From positions 37,098,770-37,162,769 of the forward strand of contig OZ020484.1 in assembly GCA_963971405.1 (NCBI GenBank): DNA of 64,000 nt, read 5' to 3'. Positions 47,878 through 60,900 of the stretch are shown here, one piece after another. Each line of letters begins with the position of its first letter. Positions within the stretch are counted from its first letter, which is position 1. Source of the DNA: Psococerastis gibbosa. Lineage: Eukaryota; Arthropoda; Insecta; Psocodea; Psocidae. Position numbers and translations under genes: made by a program. A model generated the notes under the pieces. The model saw only the letters and a program-made list of their open reading frames with translations, had not been told where the DNA came from and ran no database searches.

Positions 47878-48995
47878 ATACTGTTTACATTTGTTCATAA
47901 TGAATAAATGAAGACTGTATTTTTTAATTAATTGCAAAAAGAACTTTGCCTACTATTTTATTCAACCATGCACATTTCTTTTAGAAGATAAAACTTAAAA
48001 ATGCATTCCCATTTATGCTAAAAATGAACAGAGCCACGTTTATTTTGTCAAATCGGCTGTGAATAGCGCCTTCCTTACTGAAAGAGCTGTTCCTAGGTTA
48101 GTGTAAAATATTTTTGTATGTATTGTAATATATTCACCATTTTCATTGAAACAGTACAAATTGTATACTCTTGTTCATTGCAACTTATTATTTTTATGGA
48201 AAAGGTATCTTGTTAGCCTTACATGGTTTCAAACAACTTAACCTGCATTCAACTGTTGCATAGATAATATAAAAACTAAAAGAGGTGTCAAGATACAATA
48301 ATACTATAACTTAAAGGTTGTTCGTAATAGGTAATTATAATTATTATATGCAAAATGGAAAAACGAGACACCTCCCAGTGTACCCTGGATAACGTTATTA
48401 GTAGCAGAAAAAAATAACGATAGTAAAATACACGAGTCGTCTTGCAGATTTTAGCTCATCTCGTATAGCAATAGTGGGAATACTCGAGCGTGACTCGAGC
48501 TGTCCAGTCCAGATTTTTATTGTTTTGTGTGTAGCCTGTCAGGCACTCTCACACTTCTTTTCTCAGCTATTGCATGTGTTGATGTATTGTCTATGCTAAA
48601 GCTACATATAATTAACTGCCGAAAAGGAAATCCCTGAACACGATAGAAATACTGCAAATTCACTCCGAAGTTAAGATGCATTTTAAATGTAATAAAGATT
48701 CAACTGGATAAAGTGTCATCTAAAAAATAAGGCTCACAGTGCTAATGTTACTGTTCAACATTACAATATAATATAATAAAATACATCTAAAAACAGCAAC
48801 AAAAAAGCAATAAAATTATTAACCGACACTAGTAAATTTTCACTGAAAGCAAATTTCCATTTTGCCCTAGTAGCAACTTAAAATTAGTAAGTAAATTTTT
48901 CTCTGGTGATAAGATGCTGGTGGGTTCAGTCTTGTGACATGTCAGATCACAGTTGTATAGGTATTATTGTACTATATTTCTGTCGCACTGAATAA
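47878..48995. other. Intergenic between ABHD2 and SLC5A ends
   Basis: AT-rich, no ORF or known repeat recognised. Both genes transcribe toward it, so it should hold their 3' ends. Confidence 0.55.
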
Positions 48996-51900
48996 CTAAT
49001 GGGTGTCACCTTCCATGATTTTGACTTTTAATTGCTCCTCATTGCATTTTGAGACCCTTTTTAGGATAATAACCGACTTATTATTGCCGACATCAAAGAT
49101 CTGAAAATAAAACGAATTCATTGAAAATAATAATCTACTGTAAGCAAATTTGAGACGTTGACATTTCCCATAGAAACCAGCAGGTACGGCTGAAGTCACG
49201 AATCAGGTGCAGTGGTCAGCATACCACCCCGGCAAGGTGGCGACTCGGGTTCGAATCCCGTTTGTCAATTTTTCCATATCTTCCTTTCGCGTATGCAGTA
49301 GCCAGGTATAATTACGTTGACCTGTTAGGCAGACCAATTAAAAGCAGCGGTCTGTAATGTATTTCGACATAAATATGATTTTAGTACCAAGTTGAAATTT
49401 TCTTACAAATGATACCTATGCACCTTTTAAGAGAATATGATAAGGATAGTTGACTCATTGTTATTTAATGCTCAAGGGATCTAATTTACTCAAACATTTA
49501 GAGGGGAATTCAAGAGCAAAGTCATCAGAAACCATCAGCCCTTATCAGAAAATTTTTACCGATGGGTCGGTTGACCTAAATCGCAAAGAGGCTGGGTCAG
49601 GCGTGTATAATCAAAGCTCAGGGGGAAAGATGCTGCATTCCTACAAATGCTTCTTCAAGTATGGATACAGAACTCATTGCTATAAATGCCGCACTGCAAT
49701 GTTGTGTGTTACATAGCAATCAAGAAATGTGTATCCTAACCGATTCCAGATCAGCTCTCAGCACTGTCACGGTCATTTCCAGGACCCTATCACTTTCGTA
49801 TGGAGGAAACAAGTAGTAGGGGAGCCCGTGATGCTAAATGGGGATTTACTCGAGCGTCATAGAGACCTACTGGGTTGCAAAGCTTAGATGATAAAAAGAA
49901 AAAAATGTTATATAATGTACACCTCTTCAGCGGTTGAGTAAGCGGCTATAGATTTTCAAAAATGTAAAAAAAAAACTTGCGTGGACATACTCGAGCGCGT
50001 CAGATATTGATATTTATGGTTCATCTATATATTCTAGACATGCTGTATAATAATCTGACGATTATCTGGAGGGATCTGCCTAATCTGACAATTAAAAGAA
50101 AAAAAAAATTTCTTCGATTTTTTAAAATCATTTAACTTAATTATTTGAAAAGCTCAGGAATTATTAATTATTATATTATATTCATATTAATAATATTAAA
50201 TAGTAAATATTTATAAACTTTAATTAAAAATAACCAAATTAGCCAAAACGTTGGAAATACGCTGTAAATAACATCATAGCGTCATGGCAACTAAACTCAA
50301 AGTGGGGAAGCAGTGAGAAATATAGGGGGGTATTCCATATACTTCAATCGTCAACGAAAAATTGAAAAATGACGTTTTAGCAGACATTAAAGACATACTA
50401 AAAATTCTGCTACCACGTCAATTTACGTCATTTTGACGTCATTTTTCAATTTTTCGTTGACGTTGTACGTATGTGGAATGGGCACCATAGGCATCACGCA
50501 GCTGCACATTTTTAAAGTCCTCCCGTTTCTTTAGGCGTCCATTCCACATACGGCCCCCATTCCACATACGTACAACGTCAATGAAAATTATGAAATTGAT
50601 GGTGGCAGCAGAATTTTTAGTATGTAAAAATGTCTGCTGCCACCATCAATTTCATAATTTTCATTGACGTTGTACGTATGTGGAATACCCCCCTACGTAC
50701 AACGTCAATGAAAATTATGAAATTAAAGGACATTTCAATTTTACTCTATGCCATTGTTAAAATTGATCAATGATGAATTGATAATAGAGTAAAATCACAA
50801 ACAATGAAACAAACAATCTAAAATTAAAAAATGGCGTCATGTGATATGACAAGTACAACTATTTTAATTGATTTCTCTAAAAAGAAAGCATTTCTGTATA
50901 AAAATTATAATAAGGATTAAATAATAAGGCGACAAAGAAAACAAACACAATTTCAAGAAACAAATTTCGAAAATATGGTGCATACGCTTCAATTGAAAAT
51001 TGTCAATTTTTGAAAAACATATGGAATGGCCCACATCAATGAGAAATTGAAATGTCCTTCAATTTCATAATTTTCATTGACGTTGTACGTATGTGGAATT
51101 GGCGCCTTAGGTCACACTGAAATGGTCAGATTAGTGAAATATACACTACTTAGCATGTAATGAACTTACCATACCTTAATCGGACGCGCTCGAGTAAATC
51201 CCGAAATCCCCGCTTGGGGTCCCCTACTAAAGAGAGCTAATGAAAAATTTAATAAGCAAACAAAATAAGATAACGATGCAATGGATCCCTGCTCACTGCG
51301 GTGTCTCTGGAAATGAAATAGCTAGCATAGCAAAATATGCTGCAAAAATGGCACCAATTCAAGAACCCCAGTTTTCATTAACGCAGAGTCCTGCTTCAAG
51401 AATGGATACAGGGATGGATAGTTTCCCCCACTGGTAGAGCCCTGTACGCAATACAACCTAAGCCGGCTTCAGCAGTACAATATCGCGGGATAAACAGAAG
51501 CGTTGCATCCTTTGCTGCTAGAGCAAGAACGGGCCACATTACTACCAATGAATACTTGCACCGTTTCCATCTAACCCAATCTCCAGTATGCCGTGCATGT
51601 GGTCTAGCTAATGAAACAATGGAGCACATACTCCTGCAGTGCTCGGCCCCGTGCACACAACGGGACAAATTACGAGATCAGGTTGGACACAAGGAGGGCG
51701 GACATGAAAAGATCATGTGCACGCCGTACAAGTGGACACTAGCATCAAGGGCATTTCCGAGACATCAGGCAGTCGGCATCACCTGAGCTGGAAGCCCTGT
51801 ATTAAGAAGTACTTACTTACTTAACGTGTCCAGGTGGCACACGTTTTATTGATTGGTCCAGTATATAGCAGCCTGGACGGCCTTGTCGTTGGCTTCAGCC

Positions 51901-54900
51901 AGGTCAGCAGCTGTGCAAGGGGATGGTAGTAGTCTACATACTAGCATGTGAGCCGCGTCTTGGATCTCTCCACATTCGCACGCCGTGTCGTCTTCAGCGA
52001 TAAAACCCCATTTCGCCGCTGTTGTTTTGCAGAGTGAAGAAGTAAGAAGTAAGTTATCAGGACTAAACCTTCAGTCCTTTTCAAGACAAAGCCTGATGAT
52101 GTGAGTAGCACCCACTCCCGGAACGTCGTCCTCTTTCCCTGACAACGGGCTCCACCCTAATTGTTCGATGACTGTGGGGTCCCTGCCTCTAATGACTACA
52201 GACACAACAGGCAATGGAAGTCCAACTAACCCTTTGATTGTAGATTAATTGTAAATTCAATTGTCAATGGACTTCGTATTAGCGAAAATAGTAGAAACAA
52301 AAAGGCCTGTCACAATTTGTCAATGGTAAGCATAACCCAGCGCTTGGAGCTGATCGATGATTTCATGAATGAAAATTCATTCGGAAACAATACCAATAAT
52401 GTAGGAATAATCAAAAAGGTTGTTGGTAGGGCGAGGCTCAATAAGCCATTCCATGTAGGCCTGACTGACTCACTACTGAGTCCAGAAAAAGCCCTTCACA
52501 AGAATAATAATAGTACCATAAATTATCTTAAGGTCATTTTATAGCAGGCGGGAGCGGCTGTAAAATAAACATAAGAAAAGCCTGCAGTTTGCTTAATTAT
52601 TTGCATGGAACGCTGTCTCTTCTTAGGGTAAGTTTCACAAGGCTAATAAGAAGGAAACACTGCCCAATTAAACACCGAATGACAAGCTTATCCTATGTTC
52701 GACCCGCTCCTGCACCCGTCAGCTATAAAAGGGCCCTCAGGTAACACTAACCATTATGGATACTTACATCGGCGGCATTTTCAAGGTTTCTGCGCAGCCT
52801 ACGAGCCAATGGAGGAACAAAGAGATCTGGATGAGGATCAGCTGGAGTGACGAGTCCTGATCTGCTCCCACACCAACTAACGATGACGCCCACAAAAAGT
52901 GTGAGCAGCAGGCCCAGAAATATACCCCACTGATATGAGATCCGGTACAAGTAGAAATAATCTAAAGCAAACGTAGTACGTGTTAAACATTTTATTTCAA
53001 CGTGGCACGGAAGTCATAAAAATATGTAAAAAATCGCTTTCGGCTCTGGCCGATAAGGTGTAGGGAGATTTAATATAAGCACCGACTCCGCTTCGCGGGG
53101 CGGCGGTTTCTCCTTCCCTTATAAATGATAACATACTGCACTATTAAGTACACTAGAACACATTTTGCACAAGCGCCGCTTTCCCCTTTTACAATGTTTT
53201 GTGAGCTCGACTCTACTCCGAGTAACAGTAGATTTAAAATACTTGCAAACAGTGGCTTACTTACTGACTACTTGCAGTTGAGAATGACGTTTAATTTCTG
53301 TTAATTGTATTGAATCCCTAGAGCAATAGACACTTGCATTTTAAATACAAAGCTCCACGCTTCGAATTAGCAACTATTGTGCCTATTAAAAGCTATAGTA
53401 AGCCCGTGGTATGCCATATTTCCATCTAACAATGAACAGTTAAACAAAATACGACACTGACAAACTACTGTCATTTAAATCCGTTTGTAATTAGTTAATT
53501 GTGTTAGAGTTTGTTTTAACTCGGGTTCAGTTTAATTTAAGCAAGTTAACCGCTTTGGGTCACGTTACTTCACTTTACTTTACTTTACTTTAGTGCTGTT
53601 AGTCACAGCAAATCTCAATGAAACATGCTTTGAAACACTGGATATAGTCTCACCTGAGGTGTTGGCAGGAGTAGTGCCATTGTGAAAACCCGGAGGAAAC
53701 TCCACATCCCAAGTAGGGTCACAAGCTTCTTCAGAAGCCCAAGTCGGCAAAACGGGGGGTAGAGGTTTAGGCCCACCGAATCCAATCCAAGCGCAAAAAG
53801 CTAGTCCGACAGATAGCCCCGAAACTGCTCCCTAAAAAGTTGGTCGAAATGAAGGGTGAGTTCAGAGATATGTGTATGATTGCTTGTCAACCCAGTTGAG
53901 TGTAAGAGAGGGACTTATGGCCCCAACTTCGCTGTGATGGCATGTTTGTATTGCTTTTTTTTTCTTATAAAGCCAATAAATAAAATTAAAATCGCTCCTT
54001 GATTTGCCAACTGTTCTAACTGAGAAATGCACATTTTTCAGTTTTCCAAAGTTTTTTCCGGTAGTTTCAGCCAAGAAATTTTCAATTTTTTTTACAGGCT
54101 TGCAGATACAGCGATTGGACATAAAAAAGAGGGGGGGGAGGGAATGAACTTTTTTGATGCTATAAAAAAATAATTGAATTTTTGCAGTTAAAACAGTTGG
54201 CAAATCAAGGAGCGAAATATGTCTTAGAATGTTCAACTTGCAAAGAAATTTACTCTCAGCACTAGAACTTGCGAGGGGATTGGTTAGTCAGCTTTGTGCT
54301 GAAGGAATACTGACGTACGCTCAGGTTTCATCAATAAAAATAAAATAAAAACCAAAATGTAACAAAATAAAAATAATTTAATATCTCTTTAATTATTATC
54401 CAAGAGCTCAAATATGGTATAACCGTGGTGGCATAAAGAAGCCATTTTCCAAATTTTCAGTAATGTTTATATCAATCAATCAACGCGTTCGAACGGAATC
54501 TTATCACTAATAGCTTACCAATTCATTGGCGATAGGAAAGAACATGCCCAGCGTAAAAATTCCAAGAACAGGGCCGCCTACCACTCCGAAGATTGTCAGA
54601 GCCGCCTGCAGTATGGCCCCGAGGTATTGGGCTGCAAATGCCACCGCAAGACAACATCCACCGTAGATCAAACAGAGCATCTTTGTCCAAAACGCAGCAC
54701 TCGTTTCCTTCAGACCTTGTCCAGTGCAACGCTTTACTATAGGCTAAAAATAATTCTCAACGTTTCACTTTACAATTATAACAGTTTTGCATGATTTTGA
54801 ATCCCCTTATATTGTTTATTCACTTCATAAATGCGAAGTAGTCATCTAAGGTGCCCATTCCACCGACCTGCTAGGGCTATTTACAAAAACCGGTGACGTG

Positions 54901-57900
54901 GTAGCAGACATTCAAGACTTAGGTGGCCTTTCCACCGACCTCGCATTGCAGAATGCAAATGACATTGACGGAAATGTTTGTTTTTCTTTTTATAGAAATC
55001 TATTAAAATGTTTGTACTTAACATATCCCATGACGCCATATTTTAATTTTAGTTTGTTTGTTTGTGATTTTACTGTGTGATCATTGATTAATTTTAACTA
55101 TGGCATAGAGGAAAATAAACATTTCCGTCAATTCAGCAATGCGAGGTCGGTGGAAACCCCACCTAAGTCTTGAATGTCTGCTACCACGTCACTGTTTTTG
55201 TAAATAGCCCTAGCCGGTCGGTGGAATGGGCGCCTTAGCTCGATTTTGAATTGACGAAATTAGAAAATTTTGTTTTGATTATTAATTTTTATGAGTTGCT
55301 ACTGCACGCATTTGACACCTAAGTCTACTGCAATTATTACGCTACAATAAGCAGGTTACCTTGATGTAGTCTTCGACGGTAACAGCAGCTAAGGAGTTGA
55401 GAGCTCCGGAAACTGTGCTGAGAGCGCCACTGAAAATACCGGCAACGAACAGTCCGGGCAGTCCGGGAAGGTCACCAAGTGCATCCAAAGCGTACAGTGG
55501 CATGATCTGGTCTGCTTGGTCGATGCGTTTGGTTAGTACGGGGTCGCAATCTGCGTAAAGTGAAAATATACAAAGCCCCGCAAATGAAGTGCTTAAGCTC
55601 AGCAATGATAATATTGGCCAGTTCAGGAACAATGACATTTGGGCCGTCTTGAGATCTCTGGAATTAAGCACAACAGTAATTATGCAATATATAAGCTGAA
55701 AATAATTATACAGACTATCCTATTAATCATGGTATTTAAATTATCCCATAGTATCCTTCTACTTAATGGTATTAAGTAGAAGGATGGAGTAAATATAATG
55801 AAAATGATTTTTTATAATGATTTAAAGTTATGAAGTTTTTTTCTATAATGGAAATGACCTGAGGAAGAAATAGTGGAAAATTGAAAAAGGGGAAGACCAG
55901 ATTGAGGACGATCTCAGGAGAGTGGGACTGATGCCGGAGGAAGTGCTCAACAGTCAGAGGAGAGAAGAGGAGGCTCACTAATCACACCCGGGCAATAGGA
56001 GCTGACTATTGATGATGATGATGTACTTCCACTAGCATGTGATTGTCAGGGTTGCGAAGAACACTTTTCGTTCTCCCACTGATTTAAATACGAGGAAAAC
56101 AATCTGGAAATTACAATAAGAAACGTAATTAAAAGCATTCAGCAGAAAATTCGTCGTTGAAATCAATCTTGGATCACCATCAAGATTTATGTGATTAAAC
56201 AACGTGGACATTTCTTTGACAACCATTTATTTGATCTGACAATAAACCTAAAGAACCGGTCCGAGTTTACTCGAACATGCTTTCCAATTTATCAATTAGT
56301 AGGGAGAAAATGAATAATTTTATGGTAAATAATTTTCCTACGGTTAAATTTCGGATATCTCGGGGGGGGGGGGGGGGGTGTCCACCTGACGTCACTGGAG
56401 GTGAGGTAACCTCAATATATTTAAAACACATTACAACACAGTAATAATGGCAGGGCAGGCAATGCATTTCAGCTTGAAGTTTCTATCATTTTTAAAAAAA
56501 AAAAACTTTGCGCAAAAGCAAATAGGTTTTTGGGAAAGCCAACTGTCCGGTTTCGTTACTCAACTAAACACCTAAAACATGCCTGAAGGTAGAAATCATC
56601 GATAGAAAAGTTTCGCAGAAATATTATTTTTTAGTCATTTTTCATTAAAATTAAGTTATTTTTATTTTTTTACCCCCAGAAGCAAACTATCAAGGGGTAA
56701 GCGACCCCCCGCATTTTATCAACATTAAGAACGACTAGAATATATGTGAATTAAAAAGAAATCGTTGGAGCCGTTTTTGAGAAATAATTTTTTTTGACGT
56801 TTTTTTGGAGTTTATTGAGAATGAAACCCCCCCAAATAAAAAAAATGGTCTCGAGGTATGATTTTTGTGAACCTACATGCCGAATTTCATCAAAATCGAC
56901 CGAGTAGTTTGCCCGGAAATCGATGCACAGACAGACAGACAGACAGACAGACAACAGACATTTCGTAAAAACCACTTTTTTGGGTTCCTGGGACCTGAAA
57001 ACGTTTAAATCCGTTGAAATCTCGGAATCGAAAATTTCGACCATCACAAAGCATTCCTTATACTACGCATAAATTGGAAAGCAATAATAATGCATACTCT
57101 AACACGACACAGGTTTGCCAGTAAGAAAGAGGTCACAACAAAGTTACACTATCAATTAAACTGCTCTAAAATGACTGCATATAGCCCAACATAAATTACT
57201 ATAATAAAAAGAGGTAATAAACAGCAATTACTTTACACTCAAATATCGCTGAACTTGAGCTTGGTTGACAGCGTAAAGGGAGAGGAACGTTAGACCGCCA
57301 CCAATATTGAGTGACCACCAAGTATGCCTTGTTATCGGATCTGGACTGAAATTGAGGAATTCTATTCTTCCGTGAGATTCGGCAATTTCCCAAATAGCCT
57401 TAAAACCGCCACGTTGTATTATTGCACTAATTACAACGCAAAACACAGCGGCAAACATCAGCAGAGACTGGAACAAATGAAAAATGTCTTATCCCTCGCG
57501 GCCGTTAAAAGGTTCATATGCAAGCAAACATTTGGGCACACACAAGAATTGTATGATTGCATTATAACGTATCTCACGGCCTATAACATCGAAGCGACAG
57601 TTGAATTACATTTGCAATCCAAGTTCAAGCCAATTCAATTTCATAATTCATGATTAATTTGAAAATATGGTCAAGGCCATTATAAAAGACATAACATAAA
57701 GACAGATTTCAAGGGATTATACAGGATTTCAGATTCAAATTGACGAAATCAATTAATTCATCCTTGGCCTCTTTCACGGCCGCAAAGATATGAAAATGGC
57801 CAAATGAAATATTTCACAAAAAATTAAAGCTTTCGCAGCAGATTTACATTTTCTCACCTGCAATAGTATTACTTCCTAAACTCGATCGATTAAGTGCAAT

Positions 57901-60900
57901 AAACCGATTTTACAGAAGAAGTTAGTAGTAAATCAGTCGGGTAATTAAACAGACTACTTTTGGAGAAAGCTTGAATTTTTATGAATTTTCTATCAGACCA
58001 CTTTCATATGTCTGCAGCTGTGGAAGGAGGAATTAATTAATTTCGTCAAAAAACACGGTCATTCCTTTTGAAATCGAAAGTAGAATTGTATTGATATTAT
58101 ATTGTATACATTGTATATGTATTGATAACTATATTGATAATTGTATAGATTGTATCATAGAACAGAAATGCGGATAATTTATCTTCAATATACAGTAGCC
58201 TATATATTTAAATTTTAAATTTAGATATATCGCGCTTATGTTAATATTCAGAAATCTGCTGTCAATTACCTGTACATTCTGTACATTTCATTTCGCTCTA
58301 CCAATACATTTTAACGCATAAACTATACCTGGAAGACATCTGTTGCAAGAACTGCTTTCATCCCGCCTAAAGTCGCATAGAATGTACATACTATGCCTAT
58401 GACAAGTATAGCCATCACTTTATCGAGACCAGTCACCGTCTCCAGTGCAATAGCAGGTGCATACACCACAATACCCATATATAAAATCATCTGCAGACTA
58501 AACGCTATAGAAGCACTGGTTCTGGCCCACACTCCAAACCGCCTTTCTAGGTACTGAAAATGAAACAGACGATAGAATTATCCTGCTAAAGACACTACTA
58601 AGTCTATAGTGGAGCTATTGGTCATAGCTTTTGGAAAGACCGCTTCCTGTTGAAAATCTCGTTGTGGTTCTTGACTTGTTTAAAAAATAAGCACAACTTA
58701 TTGGTTTGGCAGCGGTCTCACTAGCCGGGTATAACTATAGCCAGTCAATCGAAATATGCAGACTGGCAACCCTAAAGCTCATATGATGTAATATTTCATA
58801 AACTATGTGTAAGTTAAAATGAAATGACAATCAGAACTACAAAATATTTGTGTTCTACGGTTCAAAATTTGGCCACTTGGGCGCGCTTGGGTATCTCCTT
58901 TAAAAATTAAAATGTAGTAGTCAATATCAATTTAATATGTTATTGCAATATATTATGCATATGCCTCTATGGTTATCGGCTTTTTAACGACCAATACCTA
59001 TTGTTAAAAGACTATTAGATACTCGGACAGTCTGTCACTGCAAAGAATCAATTCGCTTTCCTTTAGATGGCAGCACTTGACGCTCCACCAACACATACCG
59101 TAACTGACTTATGAACCGTATTCGAATACGTAAATAAAGCTCACCTCATACGCACTAGTTGCTTGCAGTTTGAAGAAAACAGGCAGATACAGAAAAGCAG
59201 CGACTGGAGTGAAAATTCCGTAAGAAACATTAATAACTACGAACTGAGTTCCATAAGAGTAATTTTCTGCTGAGACACCCATCAGTGTAATGGAAGACAT
59301 GAATGTTGCCATGAGACTGAAGGCCACTGCCACCATGCTGGCTTTTCTATCCGCTAATAAGTACTCCTATGACAGAAGACACAAACAATTAAATATCAAA
59401 ACTTGATCAAATGAAATTTTCCGATTGGGAAAGAGAGAAATTTTAAGCGGATTGTCAATTTAAAACTTAGTGACGAAACCACGGTTCTGTTACTTCCAAA
59501 TGCCTCCTAATTATTCTATGCCACCTCACTTCATCTTTGATTCTATGGAGCCTTCGGGGTATAATTCAGGAACCGGTCCGAGTTTACTCAAACACGGTTA
59601 TTTTATTATTTATTATTTTATTAATTGGGGTACAGGTGTTACCTGTGTGCACTTAAGCCTATTGGCCTATTGTGCCCCCTACAACAAAGTATCTACATCA
59701 CTTTCTCGAGGCCTATCTCCCTCAGGAGAGTCAGGATCTTGAGGGGATTCAGAAGTGGTAAGTCTTTTACATGTAACTGCAAGCTTCCCGAGCATGCTGC
59801 TCTTCTTCGTGCGATTGCATCGCATCGCATCGCAGGTCCTCAGCACCTTCATTGCAGAATCTACAAGACTATAGTTGTCTCCCCAAGAGACTCCAGATAT
59901 TTAACCCCAGGACCAAAGACGCCAAGGCCTGTTCTTGGTTTTGTACTTCCTAGCCTAGAGCCATCAGTAAACCACTTGATTGTGTGACTATAGAGAATTT
60001 CTGCTGATTCGCAGCATTATTTCATTGTCCCTAATATAGTTTCGAATTCCCTCCTAAAACAGTATTTTGGATAGATTTTATCGCTTGGCATATCCAGGCA
60101 GTGGTCAGACGTAGTCAGAGAGGCTAAGTCTCTCTTAATTGCCCTTCCACTCCTAATAATGCCATTTCGGCTGAAGTTTCCCCTGCAACATGGAGGGGTG
60201 GGAAGTCCAGTACTATCTCCATTGCTGCAGTGGGACAGGATTTCATAGCCCCTGTAAAGCATCATGTTAGAGAATACGGGCTTCTGAATGTAGCCATAAT
60301 TTGGATTATTCAGAGAAAAATTCTCATGTGGTTTGATTTTGCCGTGTCCATGAAGCCATGACCAATGGTATGGTTACAGCAGGAAAAGACAGGCGGGCTG
60401 AAACATGGTTGCTCAAACAGCACATAATTGATCGATGGGACGCAGCCCCGTAACCAGGATTTTATTTTGGGGAGGGCTGCGATCTTATAGTATGTAGCGA
60501 AATGTCTCACATTTGGAAAGTCCAATGCTACGGGCCTGAAGGGACAATTGCATAGTCTAGCCACTAACCACTAACAAGCAGATCAATACATTACAACACA
60601 GTAATAATGGAAGGGTATGTAATGCATTAAGGGACATATATCCACATATATATATACAATACATATGTATTAACTGGAGGCAGTAGCGAAACGAGGGGGC
60701 GGGGGTGCGGTCCACCCCGGGCGCCACATCGCCTACGGGCGCAGCAAAATTGTCAACTTGCGTATTATATAATTAAAAACTTACAACATAAAAATAATGA
60801 AACATTTAAAAATAAAAAGAGCAACATGTACTGTAATTATTTGGATTTCATTGTGGAAATGTATAATAGTAAAGCAGAATAGGAATGCGCTTGAGTAGTT

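Larger units (their letters stand above)
49814..51229. mobile_element. 1.4-kb TIR element carrying hairpins
   Basis: Left end TAGTAGGGGA, right end its exact complement TCCCCTACTA. Further in, GGGGATTTACTCGAGCG on the left pairs with CGCTCGAGTAAATCCC on the right, a subterminal inverted repeat. AAG flanks both sides (49811-49813 and 51230-51232), a possible 3-bp duplication. There is no transposase-like ORF. Three hairpin elements sit inside at 50331-50487 and 50530-51110. Insertion into a LINE RNase H region proves it is mobile-type DNA. Confidence 0.8.
49440..51805 (+). mobile_element. Decayed I/R1-like LINE end, split by an insertion
   Basis: Within the last SLC5A intron. The left part has an RNase H start (IFTDGSVDLNRKEAGSGVYN) and LTDSRSALSTVTVISRT. 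After the 1.4-kb insertion the domain resumes with MQWIPAHCGVSGNEIAS, then a zinc-finger end (CRACGLANETMEHILLQC). Several frame changes. The insertion at 49814-51229 lies inside the RNase H region. Confidence 0.82.

Noticed and set aside
49204-49270. Functional tRNA-Ala gene
   Set aside because: Anticodon arm and T arm look good, but no acceptor stem pairs and a SINE-type tail follows.
57324-57653. Plus-strand 109-residue frame
   Set aside because: It lies opposite SLC5A exon 4, which carries the conserved protein on the minus strand.
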